64,000 nucleotides of DNA from Thalassovita taeanensis (GTDB lineage Bacteria > Pseudomonadota > Alphaproteobacteria > Rhodobacterales > Rhodobacteraceae), in NCBI RefSeq assembly GCF_900110775.1, contig NZ_FOEP01000005.1, positions 204,238-268,237 on the forward strand, read 5' to 3'. The notes below the pieces were generated by a model, which was not told the DNA's origin, made no database searches, and saw only the letters and a program-made list of their open reading frames with translations. The position numbers and the translations under genes are program-made. This document shows positions 7,613 through 15,293 of this stretch, in pieces (the stretch's first letter is position 1; each line of letters starts with the position of its first letter).

Positions 7613-8722
7613 TCACTCCGATGGAAGCTCCGCCGCTGACGCGGCAGCCGCTTGCAATGCCCTCAGACCTTCCAAGATCGCCGCCGCCGTGGCCTCATCT
7701 GACGCCGCGATAGCATCTATCAAGCGTTCTGTCTGCGCCGCGTCAGCGGCCTGCATCGCGTCAATCTCCGCCTGTAGGCCGGTAATGGTCTGTTGAAGGG
7801 CCTCAGCTTGCGGGTTCGGCATGAAGGCATTGGCCGCAAATTGGGCACCGAACACAAGGAATGGAATGACTATCGCGGCCCACATGGCGCGCTTGCCTAG
7901 CTGGATCGCATCTGCCGCCGCTTCATCGTTCTTCGATGCAGCTTCCTTGAAGTCTTTCAGAAATTCCGCCGCCGCAAGCTGTAGCTCTGTCGCTGTCTGC
8001 GCAGAAGTTTCGGCAACTTGCGAGATTTGGTCAAACCGCCGCTCAATCCTTTCGAGCCGCTTGTTTGTCTCGATAAGCGGGTTCTCAGGAATGTGAATAT
8101 CACGGAAGGCCGGGGCCACTTCCAGCCTGTCCTGATGCATCTGATCCAAGACACTCTGTTGCTCCGCAATCCCGGCGGCTATGCGCGAGAACGAGGAGTC
8201 TTCACCCAAGCCAAGACCACGCATCCGATCTTGCAGACCGGACGCCGCTAACGCGGCTGCGCCAGAAGCCCCCGTCAGACTGTCCATATAGCCCTCTGGC
8301 AAGCCCCCCAGTGCCGCTTTCCGGGCTTCCTCCATCGCTTCCCGTTCGGCTCTCAGATGATCCATGCCTGCGCCCGTCAGGGCGGACATATGGTCTTGGA
8401 TACCGCTTGCCGCTAATCCGCTCATGGCGTCCCGGACTTGATCCTGAATACTGTTGATACCGCTGGCCTTGATTGCGTCCTGAAAGCTGTTCATAGATGC
8501 CATCGCGTCCTGCAAAGCGCCGACTCCGCCGATGCCACGCAAGGCATCTTTCATGATCGCGCTGCCTTCCGACAATTCCTTGAACTGTTCCCGCAAGCGT
8601 TCATCTGCCGCCGCGCGTTCTTCATCGCTCATTTCCACTTCTAGCTTGGAAATGTCGAATCCCTTGGGGCGGCTCACGCCGCCATTTTGATCGTCGGGCT
8701 TGTCGTCGGATTCATCGCTCAT
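7613..8722 (-). CDS. Coiled-coil membrane-anchored protein of unknown function (369 aa)
   Basis: Acidic N-terminus (MSDESDDKPDDQNGG), then a long Ala/Gly/Met-rich helical region with recurring pieces (SALTGAGMDHL, DSLTGASGAAAL, IQDQVRDAMSGLAAS, IQDHMSALTG), a coiled coil around residues 215-280 (ETNKRLERIERRFDQISQVAETSAQTATEL) and one hydrophobic segment (AIVIPFLVFGAQFAANAF, about residues 290-310). A second heptad-like helix ends the protein. The pattern suggests an inner-membrane protein with cytoplasmic coiled coils, perhaps a superinfection or envelope-interacting protein, but no family is recognised. Start MSDESDD at 8722. It is read from the opposite strand to the flanking genes. Confidence 0.55.
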   Translation of the reverse strand: MSDESDDKPDDQNGGVSRPKGFDISKLEVEMSDEERAAADERLREQFKELSEGSAIMKDALRGIGGVGALQDAMASMNSFQDAIKASGINSIQDQVRDAMSGLAASGIQDHMSALTGAGMDHLRAEREAMEEARKAALGGLPEGYMDSLTGASGAAALAASGLQDRMRGLGLGEDSSFSRIAAGIAEQQSVLDQMHQDRLEVAPAFRDIHIPENPLIETNKRLERIERRFDQISQVAETSAQTATELQLAAAEFLKDFKEAASKNDEAAADAIQLGKRAMWAAIVIPFLVFGAQFAANAFMPNPQAEALQQTITGLQAEIDAMQAADAAQTERLIDAIAASDEATAAAILEGLRALQAAAASAAELPSE

Positions 8723-9213
8723 CTGCTAAACCTTGCCTTCGCCGCACCGCTTTACACACAATATAGTGATGGACGTGTTGCGATACCAGTGCGTCCGTTG
8801 CTTCGACAGGCGAGCGTTTTTATTCAACGGGACTCCGTTTTTGGTGATCCTTCATTTTTTGTAGAGCACCCGGTCGGCTGACACCGACAGGTGTCCTAAC
8901 GCGGGCGTGCTCAGAGCACACACCCACGCCCAATTTTTTCTGGTGATCGCCCATTTTCTCTATGGCGCTCCCCGCCCCGCGCTCTGAGCGCAGCACCGCC
9001 CCTATGGCCAGTCAACCCGCTATCTGACGCGCGCCACGCGCCGTACCTTCCAAGCCATTGGCGATATTGGGCATTCTGTCGATTGGATAGGGCAATACGG
9101 CCCGCGTCAGCGGGTGGCACGTCAGTGTGACGCGCCGCGATACCGTTCCCGCACGTGCTCTGAGCACCCGTCCGCTAGGCTATACCTCAAAAGACTCCAA
9201 GAAATGCCCGAAA
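8723..9213. other. Intergenic region with three 13-bp palindromes
   Basis: No convincing gene. It holds three copies of the palindrome GYGCTCWGAGCRC at 8907-8919, 8979-8991 and 9155-9167, and one tetraloop mini-palindrome (CCCGC-GTCA-GCGGG, 9101-9114). It lies between the divergent genes at 8722 (minus) and 9298 (plus), so promoters for both are expected here. The palindromes are good candidates for operators or for accessory sites of the neighbouring serine recombinase. Confidence 0.5.
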
Positions 9214-9284
9214 TATGTGTCCGTAAGGGTATCGAATCACCAACGGACATGGCATCTAACGATCAACACCCTTACGGACACATA
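9214..9284. repeat. Perfect 17-bp inverted repeat before the recombinase gene
   Basis: TATGTGTCCGTAAGGGT (9214-9230) and its exact reverse complement (9268-9284) flank 37 bases. The right arm ends 13 bases before the recombinase ATG at 9298 and just touches the ribosome binding site. It may be a recombination (res/att-like) site for the encoded enzyme, or an mRNA hairpin that controls its translation. Confidence 0.55.
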
Positions 9285-9297
9285 CGGAGTTTCAGCC

Positions 9298-9963
9298 ATG
9301 CAAACCATCCTTTACGCCCGCGTCTCGACAGCGGACCAAACGTCGAAACACCAAAGAAGCCAAGCCGAGAACGAAGGCTTCAAGATTGACCGCGTTGTCG
9401 CGGATGAAGGCGTCTCCGGCGTCTCTGTCCCCTTTGCGGAACGCCCGGAAGCGCGGCGCTTGTTCGATCTACTGCGCCGGGGCGATACGCTTGTGGTGCG
9501 CTGGGTAGACCGGCTGGGCCGCGACTATGACGATGTGAAAAAGACCATCCAAACCTTCATGGACGCGGGCGTGGTCATCAAGACCGTCATCAACAAATTC
9601 ACCTTCGACGGGGCCACCACAGACCCAATTCAGAAGGCAGTGAGAGACAGCCTGATATCCTTCATGGCGGCAACGGCTCAGGCGCAGGCGGAAGCTACCA
9701 AGGCCGCTCAGCGCGCCGGTATCGACCACCAGAGGACCGCTGACGCGGCTCTAACATCCGATGACCCAACCCGCCGCTACAAAGGCCGTGCGCCTTCCTA
9801 TGACCGTGCTACCTTCGACAAGATCGTGTCTGCACTGGACGCGCCAGAGGGGGCAAATGTCGCGGCACTGGCGCGTGAGTGTGGAGTTTCGAGACAAGCA
9901 ATCTTGCGTATCAAGGCTGACCCGAACGCCGCTGACGCGGCTTTGTCTAAGTGGGGCAGATGA
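9298..9963 (+). CDS. Serine recombinase of resolvase/invertase type (221 aa)
   Basis: The catalytic domain begins at the start codon: QTILYARVSTADQTS, with the active serine at residue 10 in YARVST. Later family motifs are present (GDTLVVRWVDRLGRD, with the LxR pattern of the active site) together with the long E-helix region. The C-terminus has a helix-turn-helix (GANVAALARECGVSRQAILRIK). Length and layout match plasmid/transposon resolvases and invertases, not the large phage integrases. ATG 9298 was chosen because YARVST normally sits within the first 10-15 residues and GGAG lies at 9286-9289; the longer frame from 9127 has no such support. Likely acts on the repeats directly upstream. Confidence 0.85.
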   Translation: MQTILYARVSTADQTSKHQRSQAENEGFKIDRVVADEGVSGVSVPFAERPEARRLFDLLRRGDTLVVRWVDRLGRDYDDVKKTIQTFMDAGVVIKTVINKFTFDGATTDPIQKAVRDSLISFMAATAQAQAEATKAAQRAGIDHQRTADAALTSDDPTRRYKGRAPSYDRATFDKIVSALDAPEGANVAALARECGVSRQAILRIKADPNAADAALSKWGR

Positions 9964-10040
9964 CAGCCGTGCAACTCGCCACATCCATCGTCGCAATCGT
10001 CTTGCTCGGCTCGGCATACATTTTGCTTGGCGCATTTTAG
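9960..10040 (+). CDS. 26-residue single-span membrane peptide
   Basis: An ATGA overlap with the recombinase stop opens a 26-residue frame (MTAVQLATSIVAIVLLGSAY and six more residues) that is almost entirely one hydrophobic helix. Coupling to the recombinase gene makes translation plausible. It could be a small membrane protein or chance. No family recognised. Confidence 0.35.
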   Translation: MTAVQLATSIVAIVLLGSAYILLGAF

Positions 10041-10631
10041 CCTGCCAGACCCACGGCGGCCCGCCTGCCAGAGGCTCGGAGAGGCTTGCTCAGAGCCTTC
10101 GCGCTGTCAGGCTGTGTAGTGTGAGCGCTGCCCCCGTAAGGGGGCCTTAGAATCGAACTCTGGGGACCCAACGGCTGGGGTACGGTAGCCCCCCAAAAGC
10201 GGCTCGGCTGCCACATGTAGAGGATAGAGCAATATTTGTTATCGTATACTGTGCCGCCAGATGCGCTTGAGCCGTGCGAAACTACAAAAACAAGGTTGAG
10301 CGAAATTTCAATCAACTGTTAATAAACACTGTTTGCGCAAAAGTTAGCAATTCTACAAAAATAGGTCAGCAATATTTCCCTAAATGACCAGCATTGTAAG
10401 CGACGGTTAACAAGACAGACCCGCCGTCAATATCGTCTCTGGCGCGACAGAAGTTAGCGAATAGCGCGCGGAGAATTATTCTCACAGAAAACCCGCGCGG
10501 CCTTCCTTTTTCCTCACAAAACGCCAAATTAATCTCACAGATTTCTTGGCTGGGCACTATTATCTTCGCTGACAGACGGCCCACCAGCCCCGAAGTTAGC
10601 CCCATCGAAACAGTCGAGCAAAGGAAACGAC
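10041..10631. other. Intergenic region, no clear gene
   Basis: Contains a short GC hairpin (CCCCC-GTAA-GGGGG at 10131-10144) just after the recombinase block. AT-richer DNA follows, with three direct copies of AAGTTAGC at 10341, 10451 and 10593 and two copies of TCTCACAGA near 10490 and 10535. These may belong to the control region of the gene at 10632. The open frames here have no ribosome binding sites or gene-like composition. Confidence 0.4.
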
Positions 10632-11099
10632 ATGGCAAAGCGTGGACGCCCGAAGGGCAGCACCTACCCGGATGGGCCGTATCTAGATCGCATCGCGGAG
10701 GCGCTGACGCGCACTCCTGAAAAATCCGCAAACTCCGTCATCATGGCAATCGCGGGCGAGTTGGGAATCTCTGACTACCGACAGCAAGAGGCTTTCCGCA
10801 GGCGCTTGCATGAAAAGTGGAGCGTGCAAAAGGAAGATCGAATGGCGGAGGCGCGTGAGCGCCATGCAGAGCGCAACCGTCCGCCGCAGCGAGTCGTCAA
10901 ACGGAATCTGTCTACGCTGGATGTGCTGCGCACCATCGAAGAGTCCCCGACGATGAAGCTCGCGAAGATGTATGAAGACATGCCACACGTCAGGTTGCAG
11001 AAGCTGTATGACGATCTTCCGCATGTACGCATTCAGAAGATGTTGGACGATATGCCCGCGATGCGCATTCAGAAGATGCTGGATAAGCTGAATCTGTAG
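10632..11099 (+). CDS. DNA-binding-like protein with four tandem C-terminal repeats (155 aa)
   Basis: Starts MAKRGRPKGSTYPDG, an AT-hook-like KRGRPKG element. A helical middle region follows that could contain a helix-turn-helix (SVIMAIAGELGISDYRQQEAFRR). The last 45 residues are four tandem units of about 12 residues with the pattern (M/R)(K/R/I)(L/I)(A/Q)K(M/L)(Y/L)(E/D)D(M/L)P: MKLAKMYEDMPHV, RLQKLYDDLPHV, RIQKMLDDMPAM, RIQKMLDKLNL. Such repeats may be oligomerisation helices. AAAGGAAACGAC precedes the ATG. Family not recognised. It is the last gene of the left element. Confidence 0.6.
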   Translation: MAKRGRPKGSTYPDGPYLDRIAEALTRTPEKSANSVIMAIAGELGISDYRQQEAFRRRLHEKWSVQKEDRMAEARERHAERNRPPQRVVKRNLSTLDVLRTIEESPTMKLAKMYEDMPHVRLQKLYDDLPHVRIQKMLDDMPAMRIQKMLDKLNL

Positions 11100-11124
11100 G
11101 CCATACGATCCGCAAAATGGTAGA

Positions 11125-11147
11125 GGGCGGCTAGACGCCGCCCTTCC
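11125..11147 (+). terminator. Hairpin terminator at the right end of the element
   Basis: GGGCGGC (11125-11131) and GCCGCCC (11137-11143) form a 7-bp stem with loop TAGAC, followed by TTCC. It lies 26 bases after the stop of the repeat-protein gene, as an intrinsic terminator of that gene would. Confidence 0.55.
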
Positions 11148-11791
11148 TCGCATCCGACCATGGGAAAGGGTGAATCGGGAGTCTCTGGACTACAGCTAAC
11201 CCGAATCGGGCCTGATGCATGACCGTAAACTAGTCCGGTTTTGTGTTACAGAAAGTGCTACACACTGTGTCACAGTGCTGACGTGCGCTATTCACAAAAG
11301 CGATAAAAATCATATACTTAAATGGACTTTCGCCAAGTTTTTCCAAAATCGAGTCTTCTCGACCGCACCAAAATACACTTTCCAGATTTCAAGCTCTTTG
11401 ACGCCTCGCGCAATCAAGCTGCGCAATGAAATGGCCGTTGGTGCTTTTCCCAAATCCCGCCGCACGAAAACTGCTCTGCAAAGGCTCGTCCGCGCGCTGT
11501 GTTGCCGCGCGACCCCATATGCATCGGATGTGTATGCGGTGTGCATGTCCCGTGCACAGCCGAATGGACACAAAAGCGGGAAAGTGGCGGGCCCGCAGCG
11601 ACCGTCTGGTAATCTCATTCCCGAGGACCTGTTGTACAGGTGGGCGCCAGGTAATCAGGCCAGGACCAGAACAGAGCCAGCTCCCTCGGAATTGCTTAAG
11701 GCCACTGGAATGCTACCGTATGACGCGAAGAGCAGAACCCGCCGCCCTCACATCTAGTCCTCCGGGTGGGCTTCGACAAGGGCTTGCGTTC
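11148..11791. other. Junction region between the left element and the chromosome
   Basis: No gene is supported. The open frame at 11215-11757 has poor composition and no family features. This is where the mobile element gives way to chromosome-type sequence, so an attachment site may lie here, but I could not find the matching copy within the window. It also contains one diverged copy of a repeat found at 28,336 and 43,801. Confidence 0.4.
11517..11557 (+). repeat. Diverged copy of the TGYATG-type dispersed repeat
   Basis: Over 41 bases, starting ATATGCAT and ending CGTGCAC, this matches the repeats at 28,336 and 43,801 at roughly three quarters of positions without gaps. TGCATG/TGTATG cores recur about every 10-11 bases. 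The two other copies are far more alike. Confidence 0.4.
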
Positions 11792-11806
11792 GTTCTTCTT
11801 TTGTTC
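11792..11806. promoter_or_regulatory. LexA (SOS) operator before mmcB
   Basis: GTTC-TTCTTTT-GTTC is a perfect match to the alphaproteobacterial LexA site GTTC-N7-GTTC. It lies 11 bases upstream of the ATG at 11,818, overlapping any promoter for mmcB, so LexA binding would block transcription until DNA damage. Confidence 0.8.
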
Positions 11807-11817
11807 ATACTTTGCGC

Positions 11818-12249
11818 ATGGCCGAAATTCTTCAACCCGGACAGATGATTGCGCGTGGCGTTTGCCGCCACCTTTCCGACTATGGCTTTGTTTCCATAGA
11901 GGAATTCGTGCCCGCTCGCGGCTTGCGCGTTGATGTGATGGGGCTGGGGCCGAAGGGTGAAATCTGGGTGATCGAGTGTAAATCCAGCCGCGCCGATTAC
12001 CAGTCGGATTCGAAATGGCAGGCCTATCTGGACTGGTGTGATCGCTATTTCTGGGCGGTGGGCGCAGATTTCCCGACCGAGATTCTGCCCGACGAAACCG
12101 GCCTGTTCATCGCCGATGCATATGGGGCCGAAATCATTCGTATGGGGCCCTGTTCAAAATTGGCCCCGGCGCGGCGCAAGGTGCTGACGCATAAATTCGC
12201 CACCCACGCCGCGCGCCGCCTGCATGCGCTGCGCGATCCGCGTCTTTAG
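11818..12249 (+). CDS. mmcB: MmcB family DNA repair protein
   Basis: A 143-residue PD-(D/E)XK nuclease-like protein. The core is GLRVDVMGLGPKGEIWVIECKSS, with Asp in RVDVMG and the ExK pair in IECK, followed by the conserved W.AYLDWCDRYFWAV segment. The Caulobacter homologue is needed for resistance to mitomycin C and is SOS-induced; its exact reaction is not known. ATG 11,818 is used; an in-frame TTG six bases earlier is less likely. A perfect LexA site sits immediately upstream. The stop overlaps the end of the convergent small gene on the minus strand by 4 bases. First clear chromosomal gene after the left element. Confidence 0.85.
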   Translation: MAEILQPGQMIARGVCRHLSDYGFVSIEEFVPARGLRVDVMGLGPKGEIWVIECKSSRADYQSDSKWQAYLDWCDRYFWAVGADFPTEILPDETGLFIADAYGAEIIRMGPCSKLAPARRKVLTHKFATHAARRLHALRDPRL

Positions 12250-12434
12250 CGTTTCAACGCCCGTGCCGCTTGCGCTGCCGCGCGGATTTCCTCTGCAATG
12301 TCCTCGGCCTCTTCAGGGTCGAAATCCATGGGGATTTCAATGCCTTGGGCCTCGATGAAAATCCGCACCATGCCCAGGTCCGTCGGGCCGATTTGCAGGT
12401 TTGCCTCGATGTCGCGTTCCGTGTCGATACCCAT
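12246..12434 (-). CDS. Small conserved acidic protein (62 aa), DUF6324-like
   Basis: Sixty-two residues: MGIDTERDIEANLQIGPTDL, then a short strand region (MVRIFIEAQGIEIPMDFD) and an acidic-to-basic helix (EEAEDIAEEIRAAAQAARAL). The pattern matches the small Rhodobacterales family I know as DUF6324, of unknown function; the number is from memory. It has AAGGAGAC in front of the ATG. Convergent with mmcB and divergent from the acetyltransferase at 12,511. Confidence 0.65.
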   Translation of the reverse strand: MGIDTERDIEANLQIGPTDLGMVRIFIEAQGIEIPMDFDPEEAEDIAEEIRAAAQAARALKR

Positions 12435-12510
12435 TTTCGTCTCCTTGAATCCGGCCTCAGCTAGCGCTTTTGCACTTGATTGGCAAGCCGGGTCGGGGTT
12501 TGCTGACCCA

Positions 12511-12993
12511 ATGGATACGATAACATTACGCGACCTCAGGATTGGAGATGCGGGCTGGCTGATTGAACAGCACGCCCGGCTTTATGCCGATGCCGAAGGC
12601 TTTGATGAAACATTCGAGGCGCTGGTGGCTGAAATCCTTGCCGCCTATATCCGCGACCACGACCCCAGCGGCGAACGCGCCTGGATCGCCGAACAGAACG
12701 GTCAGCGCCTTGGCAGCATCTTTTGCGTCCGCGACGATGCCCGAACCGCCAAGCTGCGCCTGTTCCTGCTGACCCCCGCCGCGCGTGGCAAAGGGCTGGG
12801 CCTGCGCCTGCTGACCACCTGCATGACCTATGCCCGCAACAGCGGGTATCAACGCATGGTGCTGTGGACCCACGAAAGCCACACCGCCGCCTGCGCGCTT
12901 TACGCCGCAACCGGCTGGCGGCTGACCTCTTCGGTTCCGGTCCATAATTTCGGTGTCGATCTGGTTGAACAAAGCTGGGAAATTGACCTTTAA
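12511..12993 (+). CDS. GNAT family N-acetyltransferase
   Basis: A 160-residue acetyl-CoA-dependent N-acetyltransferase. Residues 1-30 form the first strand and helices (MDTITLRDLRIGDAGWLIEQ). The acetyl-CoA pyrophosphate loop is visible as LFLLTPAARGKGLGLRLL (R-G-K-G-L-G), and the final strands include MVLWTHESHTAACALYAATGW. The closest relatives I recall are GNAT domains fused to MarR regulators, here stand-alone. The substrate is unknown. ATG 12,511 starts the domain exactly; the longer frame from 12,298 overlaps the small gene on the other strand. tRNA-His follows. Confidence 0.8.
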   Translation: MDTITLRDLRIGDAGWLIEQHARLYADAEGFDETFEALVAEILAAYIRDHDPSGERAWIAEQNGQRLGSIFCVRDDARTAKLRLFLLTPAARGKGLGLRLLTTCMTYARNSGYQRMVLWTHESHTAACALYAATGWRLTSSVPVHNFGVDLVEQSWEIDL

Positions 12994-13037
12994 CGGGCTT
13001 GCAATCATCAGACACCGGCGTTAAATCCAGCGCCAGT

Positions 13038-13114
13038 GCCGCCTTAGCTCAGTTGGTTAGAGCGCTTGATTGTGGATCAAGAGGTCCCTGGTTCGAGACC
13101 AGGAGGTGGTACCA
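13038..13114 (+). tRNA. tRNA-His (GTG)
   Basis: Full cloverleaf: acceptor GCCGCCT with AGGTGGT, D-stem GCTC/GAGC, anticodon stem CTTGA/TCAAG with loop TTGTGGA (anticodon GTG), T-stem CCTGG/CCAGG, discriminator A and an encoded CCA. There is no extra G-1 paired to C73; instead position 73 is A. This is the unusual form known from a group of Alphaproteobacteria. Confidence 0.95.
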
Positions 13115-13278
13115 TTTCACATCTTCATGAATATAGTGTGACGTAATCGCCTGATCTTAAAGGCGAATATGCGCACGTGGGCCTGTGCATTCACAGCGCG
13201 ATGGTTGCAGGCAAAGCACGATCACGGCACCACCCGGTTGATCCGCCGCGCCAAAGGCGCCAGCAGGGCGGGGCAGGG

Positions 13279-13974
13279 CTATCCGATGTCCGAATCCGAA
13301 TGACCAAGGGGAAGCGCCCCGTCGTCTCCGTCCTCAATGCCGCCGAAAAACACCTTCAGCGCCAGATCGAATCGTGCGGTCAATATTGCGCTGTCCAAGG
13401 TTTTCGTTTCGCCAAGAAGCGCCGGTACGGCGCAGGGCCGGATCATATCCAACAGCATGGCCGCTGCGGTCTCGGTGTCGGAAATGCGAATCTCACCCCG
13501 CTGCACGCCGCGATCCAGCTCGGCCTTTACGGCATTCTGGGTGTCGGCGTACCCGCTCTGCGCCAGCGCTCGTGCCACATCCGGGCGCTCGGGCGCCTCG
13601 ACAATCAACGAGCGTATGATGGCCAGCGGCAACTCGAACCGGGCCTGCGCCGATGGTCCCGGCGCAATCAAAAGGCGCAGCCGTACCGCCAGCGGTTTGG
13701 TCTTGGCCTCGTCGTCCAGCGGGCGCACGAATTCACAGCTTACCCGGTCGAGATAGGCCAGAAACAATGCCGCGCGGTCACTGAAAATTTCATATAGTGT
13801 ACGTTTGGACATGCCCGCTTGTCGGGCAATTGCCGCCATACTGACCCCTTTCAGGCCAGCTTCGGTGAAAACATCATCAAGTGCATCCAGAATGATCTCG
13901 CGTCGCGCGTCTTGGGACAGGGCAATTGGCCGTCCCGCCTTGGCGTTTCCAGATCCCGTGTTATCTGTTGTCAT
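13279..13974 (-). CDS. TetR family repressor of the adjacent efflux pump
   Basis: A 231-residue regulator. The N-terminal DNA-binding domain spans residues about 22-70: RREIILDALDDVFTEAGLKG, then SMAAIARQAGMSKRTLYEIFSDR, the standard TetR helix-turn-helix. The C-terminal half is a helical ligand-binding domain of the AcrR/AefR C-terminal type. It is divergent from the RND pump operon with 134 bases between the starts, the classic layout for a local repressor. The acidic, Gly-rich tail (GGIEDGDDGALPLG) is unremarkable. Confidence 0.85.
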   Translation of the reverse strand: MTTDNTGSGNAKAGRPIALSQDARREIILDALDDVFTEAGLKGVSMAAIARQAGMSKRTLYEIFSDRAALFLAYLDRVSCEFVRPLDDEAKTKPLAVRLRLLIAPGPSAQARFELPLAIIRSLIVEAPERPDVARALAQSGYADTQNAVKAELDRGVQRGEIRISDTETAAAMLLDMIRPCAVPALLGETKTLDSAILTARFDLALKVFFGGIEDGDDGALPLGHSDSDIG

Positions 13975-14108
13975 ACAATGTCTCTATGTCAGTGTGAGTG
14001 AAAATTATCTGGTTGCGCAGGGCCGGAAGCTGACTTAAGAAACCGAATGGTTTTATAACTTGATTACGGGTCTCTGTGCAAGGGGCCGACGCACAGGAGC
14101 TGAATAGC

Positions 14109-15251
14109 ATGATAAAGTCAAAAGGCCGGTTCGGGTTGGTTTTCACCATGCTGGCGCTCTTTGGTGCAAGCGCCGCGATGGCGCAGGCGCAGCGCCCTCC
14201 AGCCGCAGTGACCGTCGTGACGGTGCAGCCGCAGACGGTCACGCTGACCTCGACATTGCCGGGGCGGGTGCATGCCTCGGCCGAGGCCGAAGTGCGACCG
14301 CAGGTCAACGGGATCATCACCGAACGGTTGTTCACCGAAGGCGGCCGGGTCGAGGAGGGCGATGTCTTGTTCCTGATCGACCGCGCCTCTTACGAGGCCG
14401 GTCTGGCGCAGGCGGATGCTGCTGTCCGGCAGGCGCAGGTGCAGCTTGATCTGGCCGAAACCGATGCCGAGCGGCGCCGCGAATTGCAGTCGCGCAACGT
14501 GACCAGCCAACAGGCGCTGGACGACGCACTGTCGGCCCGCGATGCCGCAGCAGCAGCGCTTCAAGTGGCACAGGCCATGCGCAAAGCCGCAGAGATCGAG
14601 CTGGAACGCACAACGATTCGCGCACGGTTGTCGGGCGAAATCGGCCTGTCCCGCATCAGCCCCGGTGCGCTTGTGACCGCAAGTCAGGCCGCCCCGATGG
14701 CGGTGATCAGCAACCTCGACCCGGTCAACGTCGATGTGACCCAATCGGCGGCCAACCTTCTGCGCTGGCGCCGCGGCCATACTGAAAACGAACTGCGCAA
14801 TGCCAACCAGACGGTCAAGCTGACGCTGGCGGATGGCTCGGTTTTTGATCAGACCGGCACGCTGACAGCGGCAGAGCCGCATGTGGATCCGCAAACCGGC
14901 GTTGTCGTGCTGCGGATGCAATTCGCCAATCCAGACCAGTTTCTGCTGCCCGGCATGTATGTGCAGGTCGAAATGCCGACGCAGGTGATGGAAAACGTGT
15001 TCCTGACCCCGCAACAGGGCGTGACGCGCGATCGCCGCGGCCGACCGGTTGCCTGGGTCGTCAACGCCGACAACGTGGTCGAAGAGCGGCAACTGACCGT
15101 GCTTCAGGATCGCGGCGCCGAATGGGTGGTCAGCGAGGGGCTGAACCCCGGCGACCGCGTTATCGTCGAAGGTCTGCAAAAAACCGGACCGGGCGCGACT
15201 GTCGCGCCGCAAGAGCGTGCCGCAGAAAATGCCGTCAAAGCAACCGACTGA
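14109..15251 (+). CDS. RND efflux periplasmic adaptor subunit (AcrA/MexA-like)
   Basis: A 380-residue membrane fusion protein linking an inner-membrane RND pump to an outer-membrane channel. Signal peptide at residues 1-27 (hydrophobic core LVFTMLALFGASAAMAQ). Next come the lipoyl/barrel half (PGRVHASAEAEVRPQVNG), the alpha-helical hairpin (AQADAAVRQAQVQLDLAETD, SRNVTSQQALDDALSARDAA), the second lipoyl half (TTIRARLSGEIGLSRISPGA) and the C-terminal barrel (LPGMYVQVEMP). There is no lipobox cysteine. AGGAG at 14,094-14,098 supports ATG 14,109. It is followed after 42 bases by the pump gene. No TolC-like gene is adjacent. Confidence 0.9.
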   Translation: MIKSKGRFGLVFTMLALFGASAAMAQAQRPPAAVTVVTVQPQTVTLTSTLPGRVHASAEAEVRPQVNGIITERLFTEGGRVEEGDVLFLIDRASYEAGLAQADAAVRQAQVQLDLAETDAERRRELQSRNVTSQQALDDALSARDAAAAALQVAQAMRKAAEIELERTTIRARLSGEIGLSRISPGALVTASQAAPMAVISNLDPVNVDVTQSAANLLRWRRGHTENELRNANQTVKLTLADGSVFDQTGTLTAAEPHVDPQTGVVVLRMQFANPDQFLLPGMYVQVEMPTQVMENVFLTPQQGVTRDRRGRPVAWVVNADNVVEERQLTVLQDRGAEWVVSEGLNPGDRVIVEGLQKTGPGATVAPQERAAENAVKATD

Positions 15252-15293
15252 TCTTTGACTGCCAATTGACCTCATCCGACAGGAGCCCCCTAT

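Noticed and set aside
11215..11757. 180-codon plus-strand frame at the element-chromosome junction
   Set aside because: No ribosome binding site, mixed composition and no motif; it also spans the dispersed repeat.
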